Assembly: GCF_022539315.1 (NCBI RefSeq)
Contig: NC_066313.1
Location: 39,159,059-39,223,058 of the forward strand
DNA: 64,000 nt
Direction of reading: 5' to 3'
DNA from: Serinus canaria
Lineage: Eukaryota; Chordata; Aves; Passeriformes; Fringillidae
Shown here: piece by piece, positions 12,701 through 26,808 of the stretch
Position numbering within the stretch: position 1 is the first letter of the stretch
Layout: each line of letters starts with the position of its first letter
Position numbers and translations under genes: made by a program
The notes under the pieces: generated by a model
What the model saw: the letters and a program-made list of their open reading frames with translations, nothing else
The model's database searches: none
What the model was told of the DNA's origin: nothing

Positions 12701-15700
12701 CTGGACACTGTACTGACTAATCTGGGCTAGTGCAGCAGAGGGAGAAAAACTAAAGGGAGCAGTTGTTGACCTTGTGCTAATGAGAGTTCTAAATTACTTT
12801 GATGAGGATAACCCAAATGGTGGTGTAATCCTCCCCCTGGTGTCAAGGTGGTGAAAGAAAACGAAATTATGGACCTGTGAAAGGCTGAGACTGTGGAAAG
12901 CTAAGTGGCTTCTTAATTAAAATGTCTCAACATTATTATTACCATGGTATTAAAATCAGCAGGAAGTTTATTTGTCAGACTTGTTATTAGAGGAGCTGAG
13001 CAGCTCACAAACCAGCCTGACACTGTCAGCTCTGCCCAGGGCCCAACTCAAACTGCTGGTAGTGCTGAAGGTAGAATTTCATTTCTCTTCTTTCAGATGA
13101 ATAGTCTTCTCCTAGTTCAATCAATTCCTAACAGCTGCAGGATAGTGGTAACTGCTTGTTTTTCCTTTGAATTATTGGAGCCTGACAGTTTAATACATTC
13201 ACCAGCTCATTAATTCTTCCCTGTCCTTGCCTGAGTCACACCCTGTGCATCTTCTTTTACCCTTCAGAAACCCAGTGCCTTTAGACAACTTCTATCTTGT
13301 CTATTTACCCAAACCTGTTTTGGTGCCTTTTCATGTTGTAGGAAGACTCTGGTTCTGCTTTAACTGAGCTGCTTGGCTGGGGTTCATTCCACTCTCAAAA
13401 TACCACCGTGTGGGTGAGTGGAGGTAGGTGGCTACAGATGAATTCGGTGGCTTAGCTCCCCCAAAAGGTGGAGATAGAGTCAAGCAATCAGTGTAACATG
13501 GTAGAAAAATTGCCCAAAAATCTTGCCCATTGGGTGTTCCTACAGTAGAGACATTTTGTCTGGGCAGATAACTCCTGTTCTCTCAGGAGAATAAATAAGT
13601 GAGTAACATTAGTTAGGTGTCATCCCTAGGTGATGTTGAGTCTGAATGGGATTCATGACAGAGCCTTAAACTTTCCTGTCTTTTTTTTTTTCCAACAGGG
13701 ATTATGTCAAACACGTAATCACCCCGAGGGGGTTCCTTCAGCCTCATTTTGGCCATGGTTTCAGTCACAGCACCATCCCCAGTTCCTGCTGGTGTTACAT
13801 TGCTTCTCACATCATCAGTGTTTGCTACATAATGTGCTATTTCTGCCAGATGGGCTCAGCAGATTCAATGCTTAGATGATTTTACACAAGGATTTTTTTC
13901 CTGTGTTAATACAAAACTCTTCAAGTGGATGCTTGAATGCTTTTTTTCAGCTATACAGAAATCTTTGCCTGTTTTAAAAGTAAGTGCTTTAAACAAATCT
14001 CATCCTTTAGAATAATAAAAGATTTTTAAAACTTTTTCATCTGCCCTAATATTTCTAGTTCATTCCTTTGTACTGAAAGCAAGGACTCTTGACTAATTAT
14101 TAGACAATATAGCACAGGTATTTGGGGAAATGGTAATGCGCTAGGAGTAGATGATGCCTAAATGTGCTTTACTAGAGCCAGGGTACAATGAGAAATACTC
14201 TACTTTGAGGATAATAAGTGGTCATTGATTATTTATACCTACTTATTTTAAGATGTATCTTGTGTATGGGTATTGCTGGTTTTGTAAATCTTCCCCTTCT
14301 TCTTCGAGGCAACCCATTCAATGAAAATAGCAACATGTGGTGGGGTCAGTACACCCTCATCTATTTTTGTATTTTCTCTTAGTGTACATCAAATTAAAAA
14401 ATATTTGTTCTGGCTTTCATTAACTACAAATGTCATGCTGCCCCTTAAAAATATGCCATAAGCCATTTCTTAACCTTTTTACTCAAATCTACAAGTTGCT
14501 TGTTCAGTACAACACACAGAGATGTTTCACTACACACAGTTTACATCCATGAGGGAGTACTGTCTCTTCTACTCTGACCTGTACCACTGTAAGTCGTTCT
14601 GTTTTGTACAAATATTCTTTTGCAAAGGCTTGCACAGGGTAAAATTGCAGTCATTGGGATGAAGAACTCTGTGCTGCTGGCACACCAGATAAATTCCACC
14701 TTGTTCATGACAGATGAATAAGAGAGGGAAACAAAAGTACTTCAGTATCTCTCAGAGGAAGAAGTTTTCCCAACCCTCAAACCTAAGAACTAATTTAAGT
14801 GTCATATTGATGACCAAAGCTCAAAAACATGTTTTTAACAGAGTTTAATAGGCATCATGACAACCCAGATAGGCTGTGCATACACTTGTGTGGATACATA
14901 TTAGACACAGAATTTCCTCCAGAAGAAGAATCATTTAGGAAAATCTAATCTTATTTTATAGGTTAAGTGGTGGTTAATTCATCACCCTGGACTTTTTCTG
15001 TATTTCTAGACTCAATTTTCTATTTTTGATGTCTAAACCCAGCTTTTCATTATGCTCTATTGATTATGTTGAAAAATCCTACATAATCCATGGAAAAACA
15101 CTAATAGAGTAGGATCCAGACTATTTCTCAACCTTCTTTTCAAAAATTCAAATATATTGCATTCTTCAGTCCCTACCCTTGTTTTATGGCCTTTGTCTGA
15201 AGTCTCTGAAGCACGTGGACATTGTTCATATGATCTTCTTCAGTTTGAAAAGCTTTCCTGCTCCTACTGGCAAAAGTAAACAATAAGAAATTATTTTCAA
15301 ACCAAATTTAGTGAAAACAAATCATAGGTTACAGATAATCTATGCACCTTATCTGTACAACTAGAGAACTTATAGCAACTCCAGTCCTCTGTCTTAAGAT
15401 TGGTCTGACACTTTGGGGTATTTTCAAATACACTCCTGTTACCATTTGTGTCGTTTTTTTCTTGCATTCACAGTAAAGCAATACTAGAAAAATACAATTT
15501 AATTTGGCTTGTTCTTTGAATTTCTTAAGTAATTAGCTGTAAATAGCTTGCTTTTTTTTTTTTTTCTAATATAAAATGTGTATTGCTTCAGCTGGGGAGA
15601 TAGAACAATGTGGCTTATTTTATTTCTCTCACTAATTCACCAAGTTTAAAAAAAAAAAGTGCACTTTAGAAACCTTCCTCCTCTAGCAAGAGATATATAC

Positions 15701-18700
15701 ATTACATTATGCCTGGCAGCTATCAGCTGTGTGTTTTGAGAGTTCAGACTTTAGCATGAAGCCTTGCTGTGAGACCTTCTAGTCTGACTGCAACATCATC
15801 TAGTGATGGTTTCACTAACACTGCATACAGCTTTCCCAAAAATTACTGGCTTCCAAAAACAATTATTTTAAATCTCGGAGATACATGTGGTTTTTTTGCA
15901 GACTTTTTTTTTTTTTTTTGCAGACATTTATGCAGACCTGTCACACTGAAATGAAAATTTTTGCATTGTAACTGTAGACAGAGGCATATTAGTGTTATCA
16001 GGTTTCTTGTGTAGTCATTCCCAGGCTATCAACCATTCTGACAGCTACTGAGCAGATATCTAGTACAATAATATGATTCTCTGTTTCCTGTGTAGCTCCC
16101 CCTTTCAACATCTGGGTGTATCAATGAGTGTTGCTGTTGTTGTGTATGACTGGTACATATGTACAATGAATTTTTGGGAGTGATAAATCTTGTCCTTTTT
16201 CATATCAAGGACTCCTTCAAGAATCTCTAACTGATCTCTCTTGAGATGTGCCCAAAGTCCTCGATTCTGATGAGTTCAGAAGCCAGCAAGAGCTGAGGGA
16301 TGGCCATGGGGAAAGAGAATAGCCCAACTGGCTACAAAATACAAAAGCCTGGATGCTAAGAGTGGTGGAAGTCAAGAAAAAAGTTTATTCACTTCTTAGG
16401 TACAACAGTCTACAAATCTAAATTGCATTAAAGCACTGTCATCTTAAGTGTAGCTGTGATATCCCTCCTTAACTTCCCAATTTCCCCAGTCAGAGATAAG
16501 AGACCTGTGCTGTCTCAGATTATGGTGGTGTATACAAAGTTGCTTTATTTGTGGAGAAGTGACTCACTGATTTTCCAACTGCTGAGACATCAAAATAAAG
16601 GCAAGCAGCACCTAAGGAGAAAGTGACTTCAGAGATCTTCACTGTGTAGAGTGAACACAAACAGGATGTTTGTGCTTAAACTCAGTGTTGGATGGGTGAT
16701 CTCAAAGATTTTTCCAACATCTGCAAGAGAGAATGAAAAGTATGAAAAAGGTCAATGATGAATGAATATTTTTCCTTTATTGGAGGCTGCTTTATTTTTA
16801 ATAAAAATGAAATTGTGCTATTTATCTATTCTGAAACAAATCTAGAAATGGAAAAAAAAATCAGAAAACTAAGTTTCTCCTTCCAAATCTTTATAAATTT
16901 GCTTTTTTTTATTTTTTACTAAGTTTTTAAATGCTAAAAAGCTTTAAAAACTTTATGTAAAAATAGAGGTTAGGTATTCCTCCTAGAAGAGAATTACCCT
17001 GTGTTGCTGATGCAGTTAACTACCCATGCAGTAGCACCTAATGAGCAGTCATTTAGAAATTAGATTTAGATCCCCTAAAGGTCATTAACCTAGCAAATCT
17101 GATAGCTCCATGAGAGGTTGTGAAGACACAAGTACATGTCAGTAGCCCAGGAGCTGATGAGTCAAGGCTGACATTGAGGTTTTACTGGGGAAAAAAAATC
17201 TGTAATAGCAGTATGTAAGTAATAGCCATTTAAACTATATCAGCACTCAGATGAAAAGATACTTTTCAAAATGATGTGTTTTTCATAGATCATGTGGTTG
17301 GAAAGGCAGTAGGAAAGGAGACCAGGGAGGGTTTTAGCTCTCTGTGCAACCTGACAGAGATCTGTCAAAATGCAGGCATTGCACTCTGCTTGTAATACAT
17401 CAAGGTACTTGACTCCTTGGATGCCGACTTTGCATTTACAGCCACTTCTACTCTCATAGTAGAGGTGGTTGTAGCTGCATAATTAAAAATAACACATTAA
17501 ACCAATGAATTACAGTGGCAGCTCTGTTTTCAGAGACCATATAAATTAATCACTTTCTCATCCTTCTCTGACCTTGCTTTGGTAAGTAGGTAAGATAAAT
17601 TCATTTGACATTTGCTCTTTGCCAGCTTTACTTCCTGAACATCCTCTGCAAAGCAGGAGATTAATCCTTCAGGGTTAAAGCATGATGTACACAACACAGC
17701 TGTACCAGAGACCAAGAGGATGAGAAAATTCTCACCACATGCTCTACCAAAAACTTAGCAACGAGATCCAGATTAGTGATTATATTCTTCCTTTTGGTCT
17801 TGATCATAAGGGAAAGGGGGTGGCAACTGATTTCCATTTGGTCCCTGGAGTATCAGGGTTTAGCCAGTGGGTACACTGAACAGCATTGCTGCTTTCTTCC
17901 CCAGGGCATCTTTGGGGGTGAGGACAGCATGGCAAGTAGGGCAGTGCCCTTGAAGGATTGCACAGAGAGTTATTATGTACAGAGAGTTGCACAGTGCTTG
18001 CCCCCACCCCCAAACAAACACATGACTTGAACACAACTTTTAACTAGAAAAGAAATGAAAAAGAGGATTAATAAAAATTGTTGTAACAGAAACAGCACTT
18101 GGGCGCTGCTTCAAAATTGCTGAGACTTGTCATGTTTTTGTCTCTGTTATTGCTTGGGAAAGGAACTGCAAGAGGTAATAAAATACTGTCAATACAGAGG
18201 TGAAAAACAACACCCACTCTGTCTAATGTTTTGACATGAGGATCTACTGGCTACCAACACAAAGCTTTACAGGTCACTGTGCTCCATATTTTCCTTGTGA
18301 AATGCACTGCACTTCAGTCAGTTGGGATTATGGTAAATCACCTGGATGAACAATTTGAAACTTCAAATAGATCATTGGCTTTAAGGTACAGCTACAGCAT
18401 GTGCCAAAAAATATAGATGAACCAACAGCAAGTTTCATGGCTTATTCCATTGAAGGGGTTACATTTTTGCAGAGTCTCTCACATTTGACTCGCTGTATTG
18501 ATGTCACATGGCTCACTAGGCAGAGACAATAATGAAGTCTTGCTGAAAATCAGTCATGTAAGCAACACTGGATTGTTTGTTTTTCTGAGGGCAAGTAATT
18601 TTACAGCACCTGGACACATCTTGCTCTGCTTGATTCCTTAAACAGGAACTCCTAAGGCCTTTTGTATTTCATGTTCACCATTTACAAGTTTCCTGGGTTG

Positions 18701-21700
18701 GAATAATTTCATAAGTAGACTGTAAACTCTAATGATGGCAGGCTGAACAACTTGAGTCTTTTTAAGGTGATAGGCCCCAGGAGATGTTGGAGGTGGTGCA
18801 TTATGTGTGAGACTGAGCAAACTTGCTTTGCCAAGGCTCCTACAGGCATGAAGCATAGCACAGTTGAGTGGGAAGGCACAAGTGAATCCAGCACTGGTGA
18901 CATCTTGCATTACATCTCTTCTTCTGGTTCTTCACAAAAGGCATTTATCAGAACTCATTGGGAGGCTGTGGGTCTCACCTATGCACCACTTTTGGGCCCA
19001 AAACTGTTTTTGTAGCTTGGGTTGCACTCATTTGAAGAGAGGAATGTGGACATTGCTCTAAATGGCAAGGAATAGCAGGGACTTTCTAAATGCCATTAGA
19101 GCATTGGGAAGTGGGGCTAGGTGAGACAACCAGCTAACTGTTTTAGCCAGTGATAATTTAAGTATTAATTCCTGTCTTCCTGGATTTTTAGCCAGTCACC
19201 CAAAAGTGTATTTCTGCTCCCTTTAGCTGCCTTCTCATTCCTAAGGCTCCTATGGACAGGTTTAAGAAAGACCAGGCTTATAGCGAGAGCTAATACTTGT
19301 ACTAAGCAATTCTCACAGTCAGTAAATGCAGACAAGCAGTCACTCAAGGACTCCATCTGGCCTGAAACAGAAAGGGTGGCTTTGGCACCAGCACGGTTTG
19401 GAAAAAGTTATTCTGACTTGAGATGAGTTAGGGTAATTTCCTGAGTGCTCGGGCAGGCATTGCGATTTGCTGTGAAGTGGCAGGCAAAGGAGAGACAATT
19501 TGTTGTCCTTCTTCATCTCCATGGCACAGGAGAGAAAAATCATGAATATCCACAAATAGTTTTACAGCATACCTCATGCAAAGTGATGTTAATACCAGGA
19601 GCTCCAGTCTGTGGATGCTTGCTCCTCCTCCTGATCCCACTTTTACATTATGCTGGTCTCTTTTTTTAAGAAGTAAATTTATTCACAAAACAGGTTTGGG
19701 GATCCTTCTTTCAGCCAAGTACAAAAGAAAAGGAGAACCCAGTTCATAAAACATAAGGAGACAATAAAAATGTCATAACTGTTCTTAATTAGAAATTATG
19801 AAGGGGAACAAGACATCAGGTAGAAAAATGTGCTGGCGGGGCTGAGTACAACTTAAAAGCATTTTTTAAACATGTGAAGCACAGAAGAAATGATAAAGCC
19901 AATTTTTGACAGAAAAAGGCAGTTAGGAATAATGAATAATGCCAAAAAAGAGGAAACACTCAATGATTAATCTTGCTGTGGTCCTGGGAAGAAGCAGCTG
20001 TATGCCATTCTAGATGAAAAGGTACTTTCACTTAGTGAAGGTGATAGCAGACAATATCTATTAAAACATCATTCAGATGCTTAGGTGGGAATATTTTGTT
20101 GACTCCACTACTCCAAATGGCAGGTTATTTCAGATTCCCACTGGTCTTAGGATCAGAAACCTTCTTTTAATTTGAAACCTTTTAAACCTTTTTTTTTTTT
20201 CTTAAGTCATACCAATGCATTCTTGTGTAAATATTGCCATTTAACTTTGTTTGTTTCCAAACTGTATTTGTAAAACACAATAATGTGTTCCCTCAGTCCT
20301 TATATAATTGCCCTAATAAATTAATCCCTTCTAGTTCCTGATCTGTGAAAGACTTTCCATTGTCTAAATCAGCTTTGTGTTTCTTTCAAGTCAATAAAGA
20401 TTCAATTTTCCTCAGCTATGACTTTTAGACTGGCACACACATTTTAACAGACATTGAAAATTTCAGTATTTCATTTGTTCTAGAATACCCTTTGATTTCT
20501 ATGTCAGCAAAACACACTAATGTTTCAGAAAAATGAATGTGTGTAATATTCTAAATTATCTTCTATTTTACTCAACATATTGCCAATTTTCAGCAAATTT
20601 TTTGTGTTTGACCTTTTCATGCCAAACTTTGTATTTTTCTTCTGGTAAATTTTCTTCCTCTTCTCAGAGTATTTCTTCCTGTCCTTCACATATTTTTCTT
20701 TCTGTATTAAAAAAAAAAAAAAAGATTCAGGCTTTTTGATAAAAAAGATCCTAAAATAACTCCTTCATGGATTTAATCTTTAGCCACTCTTAATCTTGCA
20801 ATCAAACTGTGATGCTCAGTCCACAAAATCTCCACCTCAGTGAGTTCTTGATCATTTTATAACCAGTGAGAAGATATATCTTTTCCATAGTACTCTGTCT
20901 TTGTGGCATATTATCATCTTGATTTTGGATAAAATCAGCGGGCTAGCAGATTTTGATGAAGAGGAGATTACAACATTCTTCTCCCTTCCCATAGTGCCTT
21001 TTAACAAATGGCAGAAATAATAAAAAACTCAAAGTGAGATCTAGTTGCAAATTTGTTTTATTTAAGTCACCATTAAACACTAATTTGTCCCTTTTAGCCC
21101 ATGAGGGTAAATCAGTCAGGATTCTTCCAGACCAGAATGGGATCAGGAAATTTTGGAGAAATAGAAACTAACAAAGCAGATTTGATAAGAAATGTATTGC
21201 ATATTCATGATCATGGGCATAAATCTACCCTCTCCCTGATGCTCACGCTTCCATATTTGTTTAATTAAGCATAGGATGACACAGTGTGAAGTTATTTTAA
21301 AAAAATTTAATGAAACTATTTTTTGAAAAGGAAACAGCACCACCTTACCTCCTTGGAGTAGTCATAGACATGTGCAGTATACTTTAATTATATATTCAGT
21401 GACAGAAGAATACTTGAGAAATACTTTATCAATCAACCAAACTTCATAGACAACCAGCTTCAAGTGGTTTGCAGATCTTTTAAATGTGAAAGCTACAAAT
21501 TAAGAGAACCAGGACGGGCTGACTATGATGCATTTTTTAAAATAATACATCACACAAACTCTGCAGTCTACCTACCTTCAGCTCATGATGAAATTGTTCT
21601 TTTTTAAGTATTTGTCTTGGGAAGGCCAAGGTCAGGACGAAGCCCCTGCCCAGCAGCAGGATATGTGGGGAATCCCACCATATCCTTCTCTCCACTGGGG

Positions 21701-24700
21701 TCAGAGTGAAGGTATAATGGGAAAGGGCCAAGCTTTTAGCTACTGCTCAGCTCAGTTTGCCAGAGCTGGGGCTGAAAAGAGCCATTTGTGGCCACTGTTG
21801 GTCTGTGAAGTGCCTGTGCTGCCCCAGAACAGCCGAGTCCAGGCTGCAGGACAGGGGTTGGGAAGACAGGGTGACCCTGGTGAGTGGAGGCTGGAGGGAA
21901 GCTGGCCTCACACAGGGCAAAACTTAGAAAAGGCTCCTTTCATTTGCTTTTGCTCCTACTTCTTCAGCCTGATGCAGGGCTGGCTGGGGTCTGTCTCCAG
22001 CCATTCCTCTGTATCTGTTTGTTTCACATCTGCTGTGCAGAAATTATGGTGTGGTAGGCTCTGCTCTCATAACAAACACAATGTCCCCTGTGATCCTATA
22101 AAATTGTTCTCTCTTTAAGCCTAGAATCTTCAATTACAGATCCGCATGGTCTTTAAAGTCCCTTTTATTAGGCAATAAAATAAAAAATTTATTAGGATTA
22201 TGCCACTGAGGTAGGATTCCCAGAAGATATGTTGTGAGAAGCAGTCAATAACCAAAGCAACTCCAGCAGTTTCTGGAGGCCAGCAGGCTGTACTTTACCA
22301 AGAATTGCTCAGACTGGTACTGGCCTGCACACACTTGCAGCTGGGCTCACAAGGGTGCCTCTTGCAATTTCAGCAGGTAAGGGCATGGCCAGCTGCACAC
22401 AGGGACAAAGCCAGGATGCTGTGATAACAAACTTTCCAGTGAATTTCAATTTGTCAGAGACATTCTCATTGTTTCTCCTCCAGAGGAAGCATTATTTAAA
22501 GGTTAAGAAAAAATGCTTGAAATCTTTATGAGACATAAGAAGGAGAGCATGGAAATCAAACTGGATTTGTGGCTCATTAAATGCCACTGCCTTTAAAATG
22601 CACATGTTCTTCTCATTCTGAATTTTCTGCCTGACTGTGCCTCTGTGCATCACTGTCAGCCAGAGAATGAGCTTTCTGAAGTATCCACTGGGCACTGTCT
22701 TTGATCACTTGGCAATAAGTTCAGAGATGATTGCCCAGCAATAATTTATATTACTAAAAGAAAATAAGCTAAGAAGCAATGAATGAGTTTCTTATAAGCT
22801 AGTTTTTCATTTTCCATTTGTATTCTGTGGTTAATTATGCATTTGGACAGCAAACATTTGCCCTTAATTATGTTTGTCTTCTTGAGCCACCACAGATTTA
22901 TGAAATCTTAAAAATGCTGCAATGAAAGCTGTGAGGTACCTAAATTGTCCTTATTTATACTCAACTTTATTCTTTATCTGCAGTGATGGAGACAGATACT
23001 GTTCAATGAAAGCCAACAGGACATGGTTTATCACAATTTATCACATTGAGGTTCATGTCATTTACTCACCAGTGCTCTTTTTTTGCTTTTTCCTGCTTCT
23101 TGTCTGCATGGAAACTATAAAACTGTGTTTTTCACATTCCTAAATTTGGTTGTTTTGTAAGACTCTAGATCTTTAAGTACTTTAACAATTAGGTTTAACT
23201 TCAGGCTTAGAGGAAACTCTGTCTTAGGTAACTAAACACACATTTTGCTCCTTGGCTTCTCAGTGATCAAGACACCCACTGGGACACATGAGCCCCAGCT
23301 GCTACTTTCATAAGTAAAGTCTTCCTTGATAAGTAAATAAAAAGTAAAGAAGTAAATATAAATAAATAATAAATAAGTAAATAAAACATTCTTAGGTGGA
23401 AGAAGGGCTGCATTAACCTGCTGGATTCTTCTCTCCCACCATAGATTTAAGGCTTACAGTTTGGACCCTCCACCCACATGCATGGAGATGTGAAAATAGG
23501 AGGCATCTTTTCTGGTGGGCAAGTTTCCTGATCACTCTCATCTGTGACAAAATGTTTTTGGTTGGGAGGGATTATAGGGTCATGCCTGGACCCAAACCAG
23601 TCAGTCTGTGGAGCAGATTACTCTTCTGCATTTCATCAAGACCCTGTAAAGACATGAAGAATGAAAACAGAGCCATTCCAGTTTCCAGGAAATTTTTTAG
23701 AATGTTTTCAGTCTCAGCCACTGATATTAAAACAAGTAATATAAAGCTGGTAAATTGTTGCTGCTTGGCTGTCTATTGCTCTAAGGTCAAGAACAAAGTC
23801 ACTCTTGGATCACTGCTTTGTAGATTCAGCTCTGTAAGGCACAAATTATACCACATTTACCTTTATCTAAAGATATTCAAAGCCTGCAGCTTAAATTTTT
23901 AAATCCTGTACCTACCTGTATTCAGGGAATCAGAAAGAGTTATATTTTTTCTGAGGCTGATCCATGCCAAAATCACATTTTTGACACTTCTATTCATTAA
24001 AATCAGAAAAAACCTCCTTGTTATTTTTTTCCCTAGCATTATTTTGAGCATTGCAAATTCCTAAGTGAAGTTTTCAGTCATGACAGGTGTAAGGCTTCAC
24101 AGTCCACTTCTGAGATTTCAAGCATCCTGCTGCTGTTTTTGTCAGTCTAGCTTTCCCCTAAGAGCTTCTTAAGTAACTTTCACTGTAGCTGATCAGGATG
24201 TATTTTTCTCTGGTTTCTAGAAGGCATGTCAAGCTAACCTGATCAGATACGAAACTGGATGCTCTGGAATAGTTAGGGAAGTGTGCTAGAATTTTCAGTA
24301 GGTATGGTTTCATAACCAGATAAACTAAAGTGCTTTTTAACATGTCCACAGTGCCCTGTGCCTTTGGAGTAACTAGCTGTGCAATATCTGGTCTGTGCAC
24401 TGTCATTATTTCTGGTATTACAATAACTGAGCTCTTCACAAGCATAGACGAATCCATTGTTCCTCAGAACAATTTGAAGTAGGAAATCCTCGTGTCTGTG
24501 GAGAAGGAATGGAGAAGAAAAATTAAGGGTCAAACCTTAAGGTCCTTTGGACTTGCAACACTGAGATGTGTTGCATAAACACCATTTAGAGGGAGACTGA
24601 GCCTAGGGTAGTCTCATGTCCAGGTCAGGCAGCCTTGAGGAGAGTTACACACTTGTGAAAAGCTCCTGAAGCCCTCAAAGACTTGATTTCAGATGGAGGA

Positions 24701-26100
24701 GGTGCAATTTGAATGCTCCTGCAGGTCCTGCTCTGGTGAGTAGATGCTTGATGTGATGAAAATAAGTGATTGGACTTGAGTATTTATCTCAAATACCTGA
24801 AAAGTTATCCTGTACTTACATCGTAGGACGGGGAAGCCTGGGTTGAAAGCACTCAATTCGACAGAAGAGGGATCAAAACCAGGTTTCCTACATACCACAC
24901 CACAGATCTACCCTACCTACAAGAAGGCCCTTGTTCTCCCCAGTGATTGTCTGGTATTTCTAGTTAGTGTGATTGCTGGTTAAGAGTTTCTGAAGGCTCA
25001 CAGCAGCTCATGGGCTGTAGGATTGCACCTCTGCTCCCAGCACAGCAGCTTTGTAGAACCTTAGATAGGTGGGATGCTCAGACACCTCAGGGGTTTGGGG
25101 GCTAACCAGTTCTTCCTCAGATCATGTAACTCAGATCATGGCTTCTAACTGGAGTGTTGCCTAAAAAGAGATAACAGATGTCCCTTGTCTACAGGTGCAA
25201 GGTCTTGGTGTCACATCATTCTTTAACATGACCTTATTCTTGAGCATGAACTCATTAACTGTGCCAGTACAGGTCCTGAGAAGGAGAATCCCATTTTGAT
25301 TGAACTTGTGACTATCTTTCTCAGTATTTATTGGTGTGAACTGGTGGAGCCATGGTCTCCAGATGGGTCTTTCTTCTTTAATGCATGTGACAGAAATCTG
25401 AGAATTGTATTGATACCTCTGTAGAAGCCACATGTTTCTATGTGTTTCATTCCCTTAAGCCAAAAATACTTTCTCCTACTAATGAAAGAAGATGACTTTA
25501 GAGACCTAGTTTTAAAAAAAATTACCATTCACTTTCACCAATATCTTTGATACTGTGAATTATCTGCAAGTTATTCACAAGGCTTTTGGGGACAAGTTTA
25601 CAGGTTTTCAATGTTCATGAAATTCATTCATGCTCTGCTACCCAAGTCAAATAATTTCATATCCACTCAATGAAAGGATGGCTTCCACAGCTGTCTTTGC
25701 CTTGCTAAAAACTTCTGAACATATCATCCTTACTTTGTCACGTGCCCAAGAACACAGAACCAGAGAGAGACATTTTCTTTTCAATTTTCTCTTCCTGGTT
25801 AAAATGTCTCTAGATTGCTGTACTGGAGAGAATCTGTTGTCACTAAGAAATCTGGAGTAAATTATCTGGAGTAGAACTGTGTACAATCAAGTGTCCAACT
25901 GGCCAAGGAGGAAGAACAGCTGGAAGGGCTGAGGCTCCAGGCAAAGAATGGATTCCTAATGTTTTTTAATCCTCCTGCTCTAGAGAAATCTATTGTGTAC
26001 TGGGAGATACAGCTAAAACTGGGCTCAGGGGCTTTAAATAGACACAGTGATAGCAGGACTTGACTAGTAGTTCTCCTTAGGATGGCCAAGCAGATTCACT
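6760..26100. other. Long intergenic region, no gene or clear transposon seen
   Basis: About 19 kb of mostly AT-rich sequence. The longest open frames (12008-12526 and 21585-22118, both plus strand, under 180 codons) have no recognisable motif, no start context and no splice partners, so I do not call them. Small homopolymer tracts occur (for example T-runs near 15545 and 15907, A15 near 20710), and an A-rich TAAA/TAAG tract at 23325-23386. Possible conserved regulatory blocks are listed under findings. Confidence 0.55.
23325..23386. repeat. A-rich (TAAA/TAAG)n simple repeat
   Basis: Imperfect tetranucleotide tract built from AAGTAAATA-type words, about 60 bp, with no coding context. Confidence 0.8.
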
Positions 26101-26103
26101 TCT

Positions 26104-26808
26104 ACAGAATCATATATTGGTATAAATCATTTAGGTAGGAAAAGGCTTTTAAAATCATGATATCCAAACATGAGCTCAGAACTCCCAAGTCCACTACTAA
26201 ACCTGGTGCCTCACCAACTTGACTAAACATCTTTTAAATATTTTCAGGAATGGTGACTCAGCCACTTCCTTGGGCAATTTGTTCCAATGTTTCACAACCC
26301 TTTCCACCTTTTTTTCCCCTAATGCCCTATCTAAAGCTCCTCTGGCACAACTTGAGGCCTTTTCTTCTTGTCCTGCCAGTTGTTACCAGCAAGAAGACAC
26401 CAATCCCCACCTGGCTGCACCCTCCTTTCGGGTAGCTGTAGAGAGTGATGAGGTCCCCCCTGAGCCTCCTTTTCTCCAGGCTGAGCACCCCCAGCTCCCT
26501 CAGCTGCTCCTCACAGGACTTGTGCTCCAGACCCTTCCCCAGCTCCGTTGCCCTTCCCTGGACACGCTCCAGCCCCTCAATGTCTCTCTTGCAGTGAGGG
26601 GCCCAGAACTGAGCACAGGATTGGAGCTGTGGCCTCAGCAGTGCTGGGCACAGGGGGACGGTCACTGCCCTGCTCCTGCTGGCCACACCCTGGCTGATCC
26701 AGGCCAGGATGCCATCGGCCTTCTGGGCCACCTGGGCACACTCTGGATCATGTTCAGCCACTGCCAAGCAGCGCCCCCAGGTCCTTTTCCAGCAGTCAGT
26801 TTCCAGTT
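26104..26808 (-). mobile_element. CR1 LINE, 5'-truncated, ORF2 C-terminal part and 3' tail
   Basis: The element reads on the minus strand. On the plus strand it begins with the reverse-complemented tail (ACAGAATCATATATTGG) and runs toward the 5' side. The minus-strand translation between 26767 and 26327 gives the C-terminal end of CR1 ORF2: [20 protein letters not shown], then [20 protein letters not shown], then [20 protein letters not shown]. It is 5'-truncated like most avian CR1 copies and cannot encode a working reverse transcriptase. The 200-codon plus-strand frame here is its antisense. Confidence 0.92.

Noticed and set aside
21585..22118. 177-codon plus-strand open frame
   Set aside because: Low-complexity composition without family motifs; an antisense frame is open over part of it.
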